Assembly (NCBI RefSeq): GCF_003610535.1 | Contig: NZ_RAPN01000004.1 | Coordinates: 124,001-188,000, forward strand | Origin: Mangrovibacterium diazotrophicum | GTDB taxonomy: Bacteria; Bacteroidota; Bacteroidia; Bacteroidales; Prolixibacteraceae | Reading direction: 5' to 3' | Length of the DNA: 64,000 nucleotides | Shown here: piece after piece, positions 31,446 through 41,480 of the stretch | Layout of the letters: every line of letters starts with the position of its first letter | Numbering within the stretch: position 1 is the first letter of the stretch | Made by a program: the position numbers and the translations under genes | Notes under the pieces: generated by a model | What the model saw: the letters and a program-made list of their open reading frames with translations, nothing else | What the model was told of the DNA's origin: nothing | Database searches by the model: none

Positions 31446-32402
31446 TTAGTTCCCTGCGGGAATATTCATACTTCCCAGGTTTGTAATCTGGTAGTCGGAT
31501 AGGTTAAAGCGGGTATTGGCGTTTTTATTGATTTCGGTCACCTTCATCAGGTTTCTTTCCTTCGTGTTTTTGTTCCACGATTCCGATTCCATAATAAAGC
31601 CCCACGGCATGCCATTCGAATAGCTGGCTGTCTTGAAGATGGAGCTAATCATATCTTTTGTTGAAAAATCGGCTTCTTTGCTGAGCCAGAAATTGGCTTC
31701 GGTATCTTCCTCCGGGTTGTTGTAATGGTATTCGTCGCAGCTATAGCCCGAAATGGTTTTGGTCCGTCCTGTTTTTTCCAGATAGGGATTCAGGTTGACA
31801 TTTGCCGGTTCATAATCTTCGTAGTCGGCCAGCGAATCGCTCCAACTCGAAAATGCATCGGGGTTGAACCCGTAAACAATTCCCGTCTTTTTTGAATCTT
31901 CTTCACTCAAAATGATCATGGCATTATTCTCCACATCCATAATGATCAGGCCTTTCCCGTCGCGGGCAATGTTGCCGGAAACAAATTCGTAGGCAAAGTT
32001 TTTCATCGACGGGCTCACCCAGGTGATAAACTCTCCGTCACTCTCCAGTTTACCTTTGTCGTCGTAGCTTTCAATATGCATCTGTATCTTGGATTGGAAG
32101 TGGTAGCTGTCGGCAATTGGCACTGGTTCGCCGCTCATGCCCAGGCCTTTCATGATGTTGCTCATGCGTTGCTGGTCGCTAAGGTCACTGGAGTCGTCGT
32201 TTGTTTGTGCCGAAGTTGAATCGCCTTCAAAAACCTGGTCGAGGGTTTTATCGATTTGTTCGTCAGCTTCCTGATCGATCCGGTTTTCAATTTTCTTGTT
32301 GACCTTGTCCTGGAGTTTTTTTAAAAGTTGTGCTTTTGCTGGTTGTGCGGAAAGAAAGAGTAGGGCTGTGATAGCAGCCATGAGTTGAATCGCTTTTTTC
32401 AT
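31446..32402 (-). CDS. DUF4412 domain-containing secreted protein (318 aa)
   Basis: Signal peptide (MAAITALLFLSAQPAKAQ), a charged coiled-coil region (about 24-60), then the DUF4412 beta domain with YHFQSKIQMHIESYDDKG and TKTISGYSCDEYHY patterns. Exported protein of unknown function common in Bacteroidota. Confidence 0.85.
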   Translation of the reverse strand: MKKAIQLMAAITALLFLSAQPAKAQLLKKLQDKVNKKIENRIDQEADEQIDKTLDQVFEGDSTSAQTNDDSSDLSDQQRMSNIMKGLGMSGEPVPIADSYHFQSKIQMHIESYDDKGKLESDGEFITWVSPSMKNFAYEFVSGNIARDGKGLIIMDVENNAMIILSEEDSKKTGIVYGFNPDAFSSWSDSLADYEDYEPANVNLNPYLEKTGRTKTISGYSCDEYHYNNPEEDTEANFWLSKEADFSTKDMISSIFKTASYSNGMPWGFIMESESWNKNTKERNLMKVTEINKNANTRFNLSDYQITNLGSMNIPAGN

Positions 32403-32514
32403 TATGATCGGATTTTTTCAATGAAAAAGCAATATACAACATCATTCCTATGACAGTCAATAGGTAATCTCCGATAAAAGTCTGATTTGTCCTTTATTTT
32501 TATGATAGATGTCG

Positions 32515-32973
32515 CTAGAACTTCATGGCCCGATCCATGTCGCGGCTGGCATCTTTTTGTTTCAGGGTTTCACGTTTGTCGTGCAGTTTTTTTCCTTTTG
32601 CCAGTCCGATCTCCAGTTTGGCGATTCCCTTTTCGCTAATGAAAAGCTTCAGTGGGACAATCGTTAAACCACTCTCTTTGATCTTCTTCTGCAGTTTTTC
32701 CAGTTCCTTTCGGTTCAGCAATAATTTCCGGTCTCGGCGTGCAGCATGGTTGTTGATGTTTCCGAAGTCGTATTCCGAAATATTCATGTTCACCACGTAA
32801 AGCTCGTCTTTGGCAAAGCGGCAAAACGCTTCCACAATGCTGGCTTTACTGTTACGAATGGATTTAATTTCGGTGCCAACCAATTGGATTCCCGCAACGA
32901 ATTTCTCCAGAATTTCAAATTCGAAGTAAGCCCGTTTGTTTTTGATGTTGATATTGACTGGTTTATGCGCCAT
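32515..32973 (-). CDS. smpB: SsrA-binding protein SmpB (152 aa)
   Basis: Small protein that delivers tmRNA to stalled ribosomes. Conserved [15 protein letters not shown]-like core, [15 protein letters not shown], and [17 protein letters not shown] motif. Length is normal. Confidence 0.95.
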   Translation of the reverse strand: MAHKPVNINIKNKRAYFEFEILEKFVAGIQLVGTEIKSIRNSKASIVEAFCRFAKDELYVVNMNISEYDFGNINNHAARRDRKLLLNRKELEKLQKKIKESGLTIVPLKLFISEKGIAKLEIGLAKGKKLHDKRETLKQKDASRDMDRAMKF

Positions 32974-33547
32974 ATGGGAAGATTGACTGTAAAATTTTCC
33001 AACTGATTACGTTGACTGTTCCAAAAATAAAAACAATCAGCAAGATTGAAAGGATGATAAAGCGGGATTGATTTTCCTTGGGGATTTCCAGGCAGGTTTG
33101 AATACCTAAAACCAGCAGGTAAAATCCGTACAATCCAATGATTCCAAGTACATACAGCCCGGGGAAAAGCCCGGTGACAATCGACGCGATGATGAAAGGT
33201 AGCAACGAGTAGGCCAGCACGTTGTACAGGACTGTTTTATTCGAAGTTCCCTTGAAATTCTCCAGCAAGCGGATCATCACCAATGCAGTGATGAAGTATT
33301 GGACCAGATAGCTGAAGATTTCGCGCAGCGACTTAAAAATGGCATAAGACCAAAGCAATTCTTCGTTCCAGAATATTTCGCCTAAAAGGATCGCAACACC
33401 AGCCAGTACGACCAGTGGAATAAAAAATGTAACAACAATCGATTGAGAAAATCCTTCAGCTAATTTCTTTTTCCAGAATTTTTTGGGTTCGCCAAGTAGG
33501 GTCCAGGATTCTTGAAATAGCCAATTGAATTGTGCTTTAAAATCCAT
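32963..33547 (-). CDS. Yip1-family membrane protein (194 aa)
   Basis: Five or so membrane segments and the pattern of Yip1 domain proteins (start [21 protein letters not shown], then hydrophobic helices). I chose ATG 33547; an upstream ATG ten codons earlier gives an atypical leader. The end overlaps smpB by 11 bases, so they are co-transcribed. Role unknown. Confidence 0.75.
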   Translation of the reverse strand: MDFKAQFNWLFQESWTLLGEPKKFWKKKLAEGFSQSIVVTFFIPLVVLAGVAILLGEIFWNEELLWSYAIFKSLREIFSYLVQYFITALVMIRLLENFKGTSNKTVLYNVLAYSLLPFIIASIVTGLFPGLYVLGIIGLYGFYLLVLGIQTCLEIPKENQSRFIILSILLIVFIFGTVNVISWKILQSIFPYGA

Positions 33548-33606
33548 ATTTCGTTTATTTGCGTTACAAAAATACATTATTTTGCTAATCTCAAAATTTC
33601 ATCCCA

Positions 33607-34533
33607 ATGTCAGATACAAAATATCAGATGCTCACGATTCTCGGGCCAACCGCATCCGGAAAGACGGCAGTTGCCGCGCATTCGGCTCAAATGCTTGACG
33701 GGGAGGTTATTTCAGCTGATTCCAGACAGGTGTATCGCGGGATGGATTTGGGAACCGGAAAAGATTTAGCTGACTACATTTTAGACGGAAAACAAATTCC
33801 GTATCATCTGATTGATGTTGTGGATGCGGGTTACGAGTACAATGTATTTGAATACCAAAGTGATTTCCTTAAAGCCTACGAGGATGTTTGCATGCGCGGT
33901 AAATTTCCGGTTTTGTGCGGGGGGAGCGGGCTTTATTTGGAGGCCGTTTTGAAGAATTACAAGTTGATACAGGTTCCGCCTAACCCGGAGTTGCGCGAGA
34001 AACTGGCGACGAAGGAGCTGGACGAACTGGCGGAAATTTTAAAGTCGTACAAAGACGATTTGCACAACACGGTTGACTTGGAAACCAAAAAGCGGGCAAT
34101 CCGGGCCATCGAAATTGAAGACTACATGTTGGAGCACCCGGAAATTGAACGGACGATTCCGGAGATAAAAAGCCTGGTTGTTGGAGTGAAATACGATCGG
34201 TTAAGCCGACGAAAGCGAATTACCGAGCGCCTGAAGCAACGTTTGGATGAAGGAATGCTCGGCGAAGTGCAGGCTTTGCTGAATAAAGGACTGAAGCCCG
34301 AACAGCTGATCTATTACGGCTTGGAATACAAGTATCTGACCATGCACCTGACCGGAGAATTGACCTTTGACGAAATGTTCCGCGGACTTGAAACAGCCAT
34401 TCATCAATTCGCCAAGCGCCAGATGACATGGTTCCGGCGCATGGAGCGCCAGGGAACCGATATTCGCTGGTTGGACGGCTATATGCCATTGGCAGAGAAA
34501 CTGGAGCGGATTAACGACTGGCTTAAAAAGTAG
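33607..34533 (+). CDS. miaA: tRNA dimethylallyltransferase (308 aa)
   Basis: Adds the dimethylallyl group to A37 of tRNAs. P-loop GPTASGKT (13-20), the DSRQVYRGMDLGTGK motif, and QFAKRQMTWFRR at the C-terminus are diagnostic. Length is normal. Confidence 0.95.
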   Translation: MSDTKYQMLTILGPTASGKTAVAAHSAQMLDGEVISADSRQVYRGMDLGTGKDLADYILDGKQIPYHLIDVVDAGYEYNVFEYQSDFLKAYEDVCMRGKFPVLCGGSGLYLEAVLKNYKLIQVPPNPELREKLATKELDELAEILKSYKDDLHNTVDLETKKRAIRAIEIEDYMLEHPEIERTIPEIKSLVVGVKYDRLSRRKRITERLKQRLDEGMLGEVQALLNKGLKPEQLIYYGLEYKYLTMHLTGELTFDEMFRGLETAIHQFAKRQMTWFRRMERQGTDIRWLDGYMPLAEKLERINDWLKK

Positions 34534-35269
34534 TCGCTTTCTTGCGCCATTCAATTTCAAAAGTGCTCAACTCTGCACTGTCGCTTTCGCGAATTATTGC
34601 CGATTGAAATTTGTTGTCACCAACGGCATTTCTGGTTACTGCCAGATTGTCGCCGGGTAGCCCTTCTTTTAAATAGTTGATTTCAACGCTTGCCGGCTCA
34701 AATTCGTCCTGGAAGTTGATGCCGTATTCATCCAGTACACGTTCCAGAGCTTTTACGCTGTTGAAATGGTGGTTCACGTCAATATCGCTGTAAACGACCG
34801 GGTTGAACTGCAGTTCGGCATCCGATTTTTTGAATCGCAGTCGCTTCGGTTCGCGACAAACACCCTCGCCGTTAAACCGGGGAAAGGTTTCTTTGTGGTC
34901 CCGCAACAGCACAATCTTTTTGGTCTCGGTGTTTAAAATCAGCCAGGCCGAGTTGGCGGTCAATATTGTTTCTCCCTCTTCGTTTTGCAGAACAAACTCA
35001 CGGTAGGCGTACATCCCGTCGGTTCCGGCCGACCAGGTATTCAGCTTAACTTGCTGTTGCCACTTGGGAAGCTGTTTAATTTCGACATAAAACCGGGAGA
35101 GCACCCAAAACATGTGGTTCTTTTGAAGTAAGTCGTATCCCCATTCCAGCTTTTGAGCGTGGGCCCAGGCGGCTTCGAGCAGGAAGTTCATCACGGAGGG
35201 GATGGTAGCTTCGGCGAAATGATTGGTTTGGTAGGAATTAATCTGAATTGTTTCTGTGTGTCTGTTCAT
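34523..35269 (-). CDS. Acyl-ACP thioesterase (248 aa)
   Basis: Two hot-dog domains of the FatA/FatB type: MNFLLEAAWAHAQKLEWGY near the start and the catalytic-region SDIDVNHHFNSVKAL. It releases fatty acids from acyl carrier protein. It converges on miaA with an 11-base overlap at the 3' ends. Confidence 0.88.
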   Translation of the reverse strand: MNRHTETIQINSYQTNHFAEATIPSVMNFLLEAAWAHAQKLEWGYDLLQKNHMFWVLSRFYVEIKQLPKWQQQVKLNTWSAGTDGMYAYREFVLQNEEGETILTANSAWLILNTETKKIVLLRDHKETFPRFNGEGVCREPKRLRFKKSDAELQFNPVVYSDIDVNHHFNSVKALERVLDEYGINFQDEFEPASVEINYLKEGLPGDNLAVTRNAVGDNKFQSAIIRESDSAELSTFEIEWRKKATTF

Positions 35270-35451
35270 GGAGTGCTAATTGCAAAATGAAATTAATTCA
35301 ATTGGTTACATTTCATTTTTTGTTTTCATGCTTTTGGTTGACTAAAAAGCCGGACAAAAATAAACCGTTCGGTCCTAAACTTTTTGCACAAAATTATTGT
35401 TCAGCTTTGAAAATAAAGAAGCAATAACCAAATTTGCGCAAATTTTTTTCA

Positions 35452-36222
35452 ATGAGTGAGATTATAATAAAAACAGAGGAACAGATTGTAGGTATTCGTA
35501 AAAGTAGTCAACTGGCTGGTAAAGCGTTGGTTATGATAGGTGATTATGTGAAGGAAGGAGTGAATACCGAATATCTTGATAAAATTATTCACGAATTTAT
35601 TCAGGACAATGGTGCAATTCCGGCGCCGCTGGGTTACAATGGCTATCCCAAGTCGTCTTGTATTTCACTCAACGAAGTTGTATGCCACGGAATTCCGAGC
35701 ACGGAAACGATTTTGAAACCCGGTGATATTCTGAATATTGATATTACGACAATTTTGGATGGTTACTATGGCGATACCAGCCGCATGTACATGGTTGGTG
35801 AGCCTTCCCCGGCAGCACAAAAAATTGTAGAGGCTGCTAAGCACTGTCTCGATTTGGGAATTCAACAGGTTCGTCCCGGAAACCATTTTGGAAACATCGG
35901 TTTTGTAATTGGTCGTTACGCGAAAGCTCAAAAATACAGCGTGGTTTACGAATTCTGCGGACATGGTGTCGGTGTCGATTTTCACGAGGCACCACAGGTT
36001 GACCACATTGCCCGGAGAAATTCAGGGCCGGTTATGCTTCCCGGAATGACGTTCACCATTGAGCCAATGATCAACGAAGGCAAAGCCAGCACCCGCGTTG
36101 ACAAGTACGATGGCTGGACTGCACGCACCAGCGACGGGAAACTTTCAGCGCAGTTCGAACACACAATTTTAGTTACTTCAGATGGTTATGAAGTACTGAG
36201 CGACGTGTCAGGAGAATATTAA
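35452..36222 (+). CDS. map: Methionine aminopeptidase, type I (256 aa)
   Basis: Removes the initiator Met. Metal ligands are seen in NIDITTILDGYYGDTSRM, CGHGVGVDFHE, FTIEPM, and SAQFEHTI. I chose ATG 35452; the frame is open for six more codons upstream. Confidence 0.95.
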   Translation: MSEIIIKTEEQIVGIRKSSQLAGKALVMIGDYVKEGVNTEYLDKIIHEFIQDNGAIPAPLGYNGYPKSSCISLNEVVCHGIPSTETILKPGDILNIDITTILDGYYGDTSRMYMVGEPSPAAQKIVEAAKHCLDLGIQQVRPGNHFGNIGFVIGRYAKAQKYSVVYEFCGHGVGVDFHEAPQVDHIARRNSGPVMLPGMTFTIEPMINEGKASTRVDKYDGWTARTSDGKLSAQFEHTILVTSDGYEVLSDVSGEY

Positions 36223-36291
36223 TATCTTTTGGTCGCTTTTCGGTTGTTAGTTGGTGCAAATGCTTTAAATTAGCTGTTCAATCAAAGCGCT

Positions 36292-37596
36292 GTGAAACAA
36301 ATCAAGAGTCTTCTTAGCATCCTCATAACAAGTGCGGACGTTAATGCTTATTCCAATTTTGAGGATAAGAAAAAGTGTATTTTATTACATCTGTTTTCTT
36401 ATTATTTTTTAATCCTCATGATCGGATTCATTATCTATAATGGGGTAACCGGAGATTTTTCTTTCCTGATTGCGAATTCATTAGCTCTGAGTGTTGGAGG
36501 TTTTCTTTATTACCTCTACAAGGAAAAGCAGATGCTTCATTTTGTGACGACCTTCTTCGTGGTGGTCATCATGATGCTCACCACCTTTTTCATCCAAACA
36601 GGGGGGATCAACAAGACCGGACTTTATTTTGCGATTCTGATTCCATTGCCGTCAATTCTATTGGTGGGAAAGCGGAATGGTTTGTTTTTCCTGGTTGTCT
36701 TCACGCTTTTGAATCTGCTCGGATTTATCATTTTTCAAAACGAAGATTGGTATCCGCACTATACCGTGGCGAAGGCAGGCCGTTTGGGGATTGTATTTTT
36801 TCTGATTACGGTAATGGCCTATTCGAACGAGTTTGTGTTCGAATTCCTCTATACCCGCATTAAAAAGTTATCTGATTCATTGATATACAGCCAGCAGAGT
36901 TATAAAAACCTGGCGGTTAATAAAGAGCACTTTGTTTCGCTTATTTCCAATAACTTGAGCGATCACATTGGTAGTTTTGCAGGTATTGCGAATCTGTTGA
37001 ATGACGAGTATGATCATCTGACGGACGATCAGAAGAGAGAACTGATTCGCAGTTTGGCGAATTTCTCGGAGCAAAACTTCCGTTTGATGCGCGATTTGGT
37101 AAAATGGTCGACCAGCCAGACGGGCACCATTTCATACGATCCGCAGCCTCTGAAACTGGAAAAAATTTATCGCGATGTTGTTGATCTCTTTAACCCGTTG
37201 ATCGAAGAGAAGAAGCTGTCCTTCTTTTTAAAAATGAAAAGCAATTCCGAAATCTACGCAGATGCGGATATGACTGGTGCGATTCTGCGCATCCTGGTGT
37301 CGAATGCAATCAAGTTTTCGAAAAAGCGGGGAGAAGTGCGGATTTCGGCAGAGGAAGAAGGAGACCAGATGCGGATTACGGTTTCGGATACCGGTGTTGG
37401 TATGTCGGAGGAAAACCTATTCCGCGTGAATTCCGAGGTTGCATTTTCCACTCCGGGAACGCTCGACGAACCCGGAAGCGGTATTGGATTGATTCTGGCA
37501 AAGGAGTTTTTGCAAAAGAACAGGGGAACTTTTCGCGCCGAAAGTACTTTGGGGGTTGGTTCTTCAGTTTCCTTTACTTTGCCATTAGTCGAATAG
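36292..37596 (+). CDS. Membrane sensor histidine kinase (434 aa)
   Basis: A GTG start is used. About six membrane helices fill residues 25-190, then a short coiled coil, a dimerization region with a candidate phospho-His in NLSDHIGSFAGIANLL (about residue 224), and a HATPase domain with N box LVSNAIKFSKKRGE, DTGVGM and GSGIGLILAKEF. No response regulator is adjacent. The signal is unknown; the membrane part has no periplasmic domain, so it may sense in the membrane. Confidence 0.88.
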   Translation: MKQIKSLLSILITSADVNAYSNFEDKKKCILLHLFSYYFLILMIGFIIYNGVTGDFSFLIANSLALSVGGFLYYLYKEKQMLHFVTTFFVVVIMMLTTFFIQTGGINKTGLYFAILIPLPSILLVGKRNGLFFLVVFTLLNLLGFIIFQNEDWYPHYTVAKAGRLGIVFFLITVMAYSNEFVFEFLYTRIKKLSDSLIYSQQSYKNLAVNKEHFVSLISNNLSDHIGSFAGIANLLNDEYDHLTDDQKRELIRSLANFSEQNFRLMRDLVKWSTSQTGTISYDPQPLKLEKIYRDVVDLFNPLIEEKKLSFFLKMKSNSEIYADADMTGAILRILVSNAIKFSKKRGEVRISAEEEGDQMRITVSDTGVGMSEENLFRVNSEVAFSTPGTLDEPGSGIGLILAKEFLQKNRGTFRAESTLGVGSSVSFTLPLVE

Positions 37597-37973
37597 CTTT
37601 TCAATAAACCCAAAATAAATGCGCACTGATTCGTCAATTTCAAGGTGCCGGCAGTATCTGTCAACCTGCTATTTCCATTATCTTTGCAATGTCTTTAGTG
37701 ATTGAAAAGTAAGATCTCGGTAAGTTTATCACTGCGGGTAATCAGCTGTTGGTAAATTGAGCGAGTTGAATTGGAAGATTTGATGCGATAGTTACGATTT
37801 ATTAGGTTAAAGAATGAAAATGGCGGGATATTTTTATAAATTGAAAAAATAATAGCAACAAAAGTTTCAATTTAAAAGAAGTGCGGTTTTCGAAACCGAT
37901 TTTTTAATATCTTGCGCCCCGATTTTTTGAGTAAGAAGAACAAATATAGATTGTCGTTTTTAAAAGGTTAATA
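37597..37973. other. Gene-free stretch between the histidine kinase and aminotransferase
   Basis: No gene is supported in this 377-bp stretch. It contains a terminator-like hairpin (37884-37906) and a degenerate -7 box, TATCTTG, just downstream, probably for the aminotransferase gene. Confidence 0.4.
37884..37906 (+). terminator. Short hairpin with T-run
   Basis: CGGTTT/TCG/AAACCG (37884-37898) followed by TTTTTT. It lies about 290 bases after the histidine kinase stop, so it may instead act as an attenuator in front of the aminotransferase. Confidence 0.5.
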
Positions 37974-39266
37974 ATGAATCCACAAGCTGAAGAGTTAAAC
38001 AAAGTCATTCGTGAGAAAAATCCGGTCGTATTTGAATTACTTTCGGAACGCGGTAAAAACATCTTCTTCCCGAAAAAAGGAATTTTGGGACAAACGGCTG
38101 ATGCTAAGGGCACCCGGATTAATGCAACCATCGGCGCTGCCGTGGAAGATAATGGAAGTCCGATGCGATTGGAAAGCCTGGAAAGTAAGGTGAATATCGA
38201 TCCTTCGCTTGTTTTTCCATATGCACCAAGTTTCGGTCGTCCGGACATTCGTGCACGCTGGAAAAGCATGATTTACGACAAGAACCCACGTTTGGAAGAT
38301 AAAGTTATCAGCTTGCCGGTAGTTACCAATGCCTTGACTCACGGGGTGAGCATGGCTGGTTACATGTTTGCCGACGAAGGTGAGAAGATTATTGTTCCCG
38401 ATTTGTTCTGGGGAAATTACAACCTCATTTTGAATCACGGTTACGGCGCAGAGCTTCAAAAATATAGATTGTTCGACGGCGAGAAGCTGGATATGGCTTC
38501 TTTCAAAGCGAGTTTGGAAGAAGGCGGAATTGGAAAAAAAATGGTGATTTTGAACTTCCCCAATAACCCAACCGGTTATTCACCAACAATTGGAGAAGCA
38601 CAGGAAATCGCAGCAATCATCAAAGAATCAGCCGAAGCTGGTAATAAGATCGTGGTATTCTGCGACGACGCTTATTTCGGTTTGGTTTACGAAGAGGGTA
38701 TCGAAGAACAAAGCATCTTCACGTACCTGGTGGATTTGCACGAGCACGTGCTTGCTGTTAAAATCGACGGACCGACGAAGGAAGACTACGTTTGGGGATT
38801 TCGTGTTGGTTTTATTTCTTACGGTGTGAAAGGTGGCGATGCGGAACTTTACACCGCTTTGGAAGCGAAAACGGCAGGTGCAGTTCGTGGTAACATCTCG
38901 AACGCGGCCAATATTTCGCAATCGTTGTTGCTGTCGGCTTTTGAAGACCCGGCCTACAAAGAGCAAAAAGCGCGCAAGTTCGCTACCATGAAGCGTCGTT
39001 ACGATGCTGTGAAAGAAGCGTTGAAAGACGAAAAGTACAGCGAATATTTTTCAGCTTTACCATACAACTCAGGCTATTTCATGTGCGTGAAATTGGCGGA
39101 AGGTTTGGATGGGGAAGAGATCCGCAAAATCCTGATCGAGAAGTACAGCATTGGCATCATCAACCTGAACAACGTGATTCGCGTGGCATTTGCGGCCATG
39201 GCTGCATCGGATGCAAAAGAATTGTTCGAGGGAATTTACAATGCCTGCATCGATTCAAAAAACTAA
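37974..39266 (+). CDS. Aminotransferase class I/II, PLP-dependent (430 aa)
   Basis: Fold-type I aminotransferase with the conserved Asn in NFPNNPTGY, the Asp-Tyr pair in FCDDAYFGLVY, and the PLP-lysine region AVKIDGPTKEDY, followed by VWGFRVGFIS. It resembles the aspartate/aromatic aminotransferase-like group. Substrate not determinable. Confidence 0.88.
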   Translation: MNPQAEELNKVIREKNPVVFELLSERGKNIFFPKKGILGQTADAKGTRINATIGAAVEDNGSPMRLESLESKVNIDPSLVFPYAPSFGRPDIRARWKSMIYDKNPRLEDKVISLPVVTNALTHGVSMAGYMFADEGEKIIVPDLFWGNYNLILNHGYGAELQKYRLFDGEKLDMASFKASLEEGGIGKKMVILNFPNNPTGYSPTIGEAQEIAAIIKESAEAGNKIVVFCDDAYFGLVYEEGIEEQSIFTYLVDLHEHVLAVKIDGPTKEDYVWGFRVGFISYGVKGGDAELYTALEAKTAGAVRGNISNAANISQSLLLSAFEDPAYKEQKARKFATMKRRYDAVKEALKDEKYSEYFSALPYNSGYFMCVKLAEGLDGEEIRKILIEKYSIGIINLNNVIRVAFAAMAASDAKELFEGIYNACIDSKN

Positions 39267-39291
39267 GCAGTCATTTGCAATACATATTTTG

Positions 39292-39326
39292 AAGCCACTT
39301 TCCGCAAGGAGGGTGGCTTTTGTTTT
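39292..39326 (+). terminator. Terminator after the aminotransferase gene
   Basis: AAGCCAC (39292-39298) and GTGGCTT (39313-39319), then a T-rich tail. It sits between convergent genes. Confidence 0.75.
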
Positions 39327-39711
39327 AGAAACGTTGCAGGTGGTAAACCATGAAGAAAAGCAAAATGCCGATCGGTACCAGAATTAAATTCGGAATTTTC
39401 GACAGAGTAGATTTCAGGTAGTTTAGCACCAGTCCGATTGCAGCAACAATGCCCAGGATCGACAGCCCAAAGAAAAATGTCAGCGCACGGGCTTCGGACG
39501 GGGGAACGGCTCCCTCCGGAACTTCCGGAACGACAATCATCCCGCTGGTCAATACCCAAACGGAATACAACGCCAGTGCTACAAACAAGCCTTGCCCGGT
39601 AAACTGAATCCAGCGTTTCCGTTCAATCCACGAATAAATAATGAGCGCTAAAGCCAGGAATAAGGCCCACTGCGCACTTGATGTAATAGCTAAGAATACT
39701 TGTCTGTCCAT
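39325..39711 (-). CDS. Small integral membrane protein, unknown function (128 aa)
   Basis: Four hydrophobic segments (about residues 10-28, 38-58, 78-98, 108-126) separated by short loops with a Pro-rich periplasmic loop (VPEVPEGAVPPSEA). No family recognised. Confidence 0.75.
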   Translation of the reverse strand: MDRQVFLAITSSAQWALFLALALIIYSWIERKRWIQFTGQGLFVALALYSVWVLTSGMIVVPEVPEGAVPPSEARALTFFFGLSILGIVAAIGLVLNYLKSTLSKIPNLILVPIGILLFFMVYHLQRF

Positions 39712-39764
39712 ATTTGTCCGGTTTTCGGCAAATGTGTTAATTTTTTGGTAAAGTAAAAAATAGA

Positions 39765-39792
39765 TTGAGTTGATGCCTTTTACTTACTTTTG
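39765..39792 (+). promoter_or_regulatory. Promoter candidate for the HAD phosphatase
   Basis: TTG (39765-39767), spacer of 17, TACTTTTG (39785-39792), 24 bp before the ATG at 39817. Matches the Bacteroidota pattern with a short spacer. Confidence 0.5.
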
Positions 39793-39816
39793 CTGATTAA
39801 TTTTAAATCAAGAGGA

Positions 39817-40416
39817 ATGTTATTAGATATTGATCCGAAAGCCAAGGGGCTGATTTTTGATTTGGATGGGACGATTTCGGACACAATGCCGATTCATTAC
39901 ATCGCGTGGCGTAATGCTGCCGCGCGTTACGGTATCGATTTTACCGTTGAGTTGTTTGATTCACTGGCGGGTATTCCGCTGTATCCAACGGTAGAAAAAC
40001 TCAACGAAATTTTCAACAAAAATATTGATCCCAAGGAGATGGGTGATGCGAAAGAGGAGGAGTACGAGAATAATATGCACCTGGCCAAACCAGTTGAGCC
40101 GGTGGTCGAGGTTATCAAAAAATATCATGGAAAGATTCCAATGTCGGTTGGAACGGGAGGGTTGAAACGTTTGGCGAAAAAGTCGCTGGAGCTGATCGAT
40201 CTGGATAAATACTTCGATATTATTGTGGCGTACGAAGACGTGAACAATTATAAACCTCACCCGGAAACATTTTTACGTTGTGCTGAGTTGATGGGAGTGT
40301 CTCCGACGGATTGCCAGGTGTTTGAAGACGGTATTTTGGGGATGCAGGCCGCGAACACAGCGGGAATGATGGTTGTTGATGTGACAAAATACTACGAAGT
40401 CACTACCGGAAAATAA
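39817..40416 (+). CDS. HAD-family phosphatase, beta-phosphoglucomutase-like (199 aa)
   Basis: Motif I is FDLDGTISDT with the nucleophile Asp; cap-domain helices follow, then VGTGGLKR as motif II and KPHPETFLRCAELMG with FEDGILGMQAA as motif III/IV. It resembles beta-phosphoglucomutase or sugar phosphatases. I chose the ATG at 39817, preceded by AGAGGA, over a TTG nine codons earlier. Confidence 0.9.
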   Translation: MLLDIDPKAKGLIFDLDGTISDTMPIHYIAWRNAAARYGIDFTVELFDSLAGIPLYPTVEKLNEIFNKNIDPKEMGDAKEEEYENNMHLAKPVEPVVEVIKKYHGKIPMSVGTGGLKRLAKKSLELIDLDKYFDIIVAYEDVNNYKPHPETFLRCAELMGVSPTDCQVFEDGILGMQAANTAGMMVVDVTKYYEVTTGK

Positions 40417-40423
40417 CTAAAAT

Positions 40424-41416
40424 ATGAAAAAGAATTGGCTGATTTTTGTACTGGTGTTGTTCGTGGTTTCCTGCCAAAGCAGCAAAGACCTGAAACACAT
40501 TACAGTGGCGAGTTACAATGTAGAAAACCTGTTTGATACGGAAGATGATCCGCACATCAACGATAACGAGTTCTTGCCCGGAAGTGATAAAAAGTGGACA
40601 ACCGAGCGGTATGAGAGAAAGCTGAATGATATTGCGCGTGTTTTGCACGAAATTAGTCCGGATGACTTACCGGAAATTATCGGTTTGGCGGAAATCGAAA
40701 ATCAAAAGGTGTTGGAAGATTTGGTGAAAACTGAAGCATTGGCGCCGGGTAATTACAAAATTGCGCACCAGGATAGCCCGGATAAACGGGGGATCGATGT
40801 GGCGCTGTTGTATCGGCCGGATGCATTTAAACTGATTTCATTTGAGGCGATTCCGGTTGACCCCGGTTTCGCTACCCGCGATATTCTGCATGTTTACGGA
40901 CAGTTCAAGAAAGAGGAATTTCATTTCTTTGTCAATCACTGGCCTTCGCGAATCGGAGGTTTGGAGAAATCGGAACCAAATCGTGTGGTTGCTGCTGAGA
41001 CTTTGAAAAAGAAAGTCGATTCAATTTTGGCTGAGAATCCGGATGCCAACATCGTTGTCATGGGAGACATGAACGATGAGCCGCAGAACAAAAGTTTGCA
41101 GGAGGTATTGGGAGCGGGTAGTCCTGATAGCAATTCTGAATTGGTGAACCTGATGATGCCTTTGGCGTTGGAAAAGAAGGGAACTTACAATTATCGTGGT
41201 ACCTGGAATATGCTGGACAATTTGGTGATTTCATCGGGTTTGCTCGATGCTAAAGGCTACAAGGTTACTCCGCCAACCGGCTTTATATTTAGCGAGCCTT
41301 GGATGGAATACACCAACAAAGACGGCGAAATATCGCCCAACCGGACTTACGGCGGCCCCAACTATTATGGTGGCGTTTCTGACCATTTTCCGGTGTATTT
41401 CGAAATGGAAAAATAG
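40424..41416 (+). CDS. Endonuclease/exonuclease/phosphatase-family lipoprotein (330 aa)
   Basis: Lipoprotein signal (LVLFVVSC, Cys 18), then a DNase I-like EEP domain: SYNVENLFDTEDD, IGLAEIENQKVL, VNHWPSRIGG, MGDMNDEP, and SDHFPVY at the end, which carry the metal and catalytic residues. Substrate could be nucleic acid or phosphate esters outside the cytoplasm. It lies eight bases after the HAD gene. Confidence 0.9.
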   Translation: MKKNWLIFVLVLFVVSCQSSKDLKHITVASYNVENLFDTEDDPHINDNEFLPGSDKKWTTERYERKLNDIARVLHEISPDDLPEIIGLAEIENQKVLEDLVKTEALAPGNYKIAHQDSPDKRGIDVALLYRPDAFKLISFEAIPVDPGFATRDILHVYGQFKKEEFHFFVNHWPSRIGGLEKSEPNRVVAAETLKKKVDSILAENPDANIVVMGDMNDEPQNKSLQEVLGAGSPDSNSELVNLMMPLALEKKGTYNYRGTWNMLDNLVISSGLLDAKGYKVTPPTGFIFSEPWMEYTNKDGEISPNRTYGGPNYYGGVSDHFPVYFEMEK

Positions 41417-41480
41417 ACGATGTTTGAATTTGGGTTTCGGCTAATTCCGGAGCCTCAAACACGAAACTTGAAACTCAATT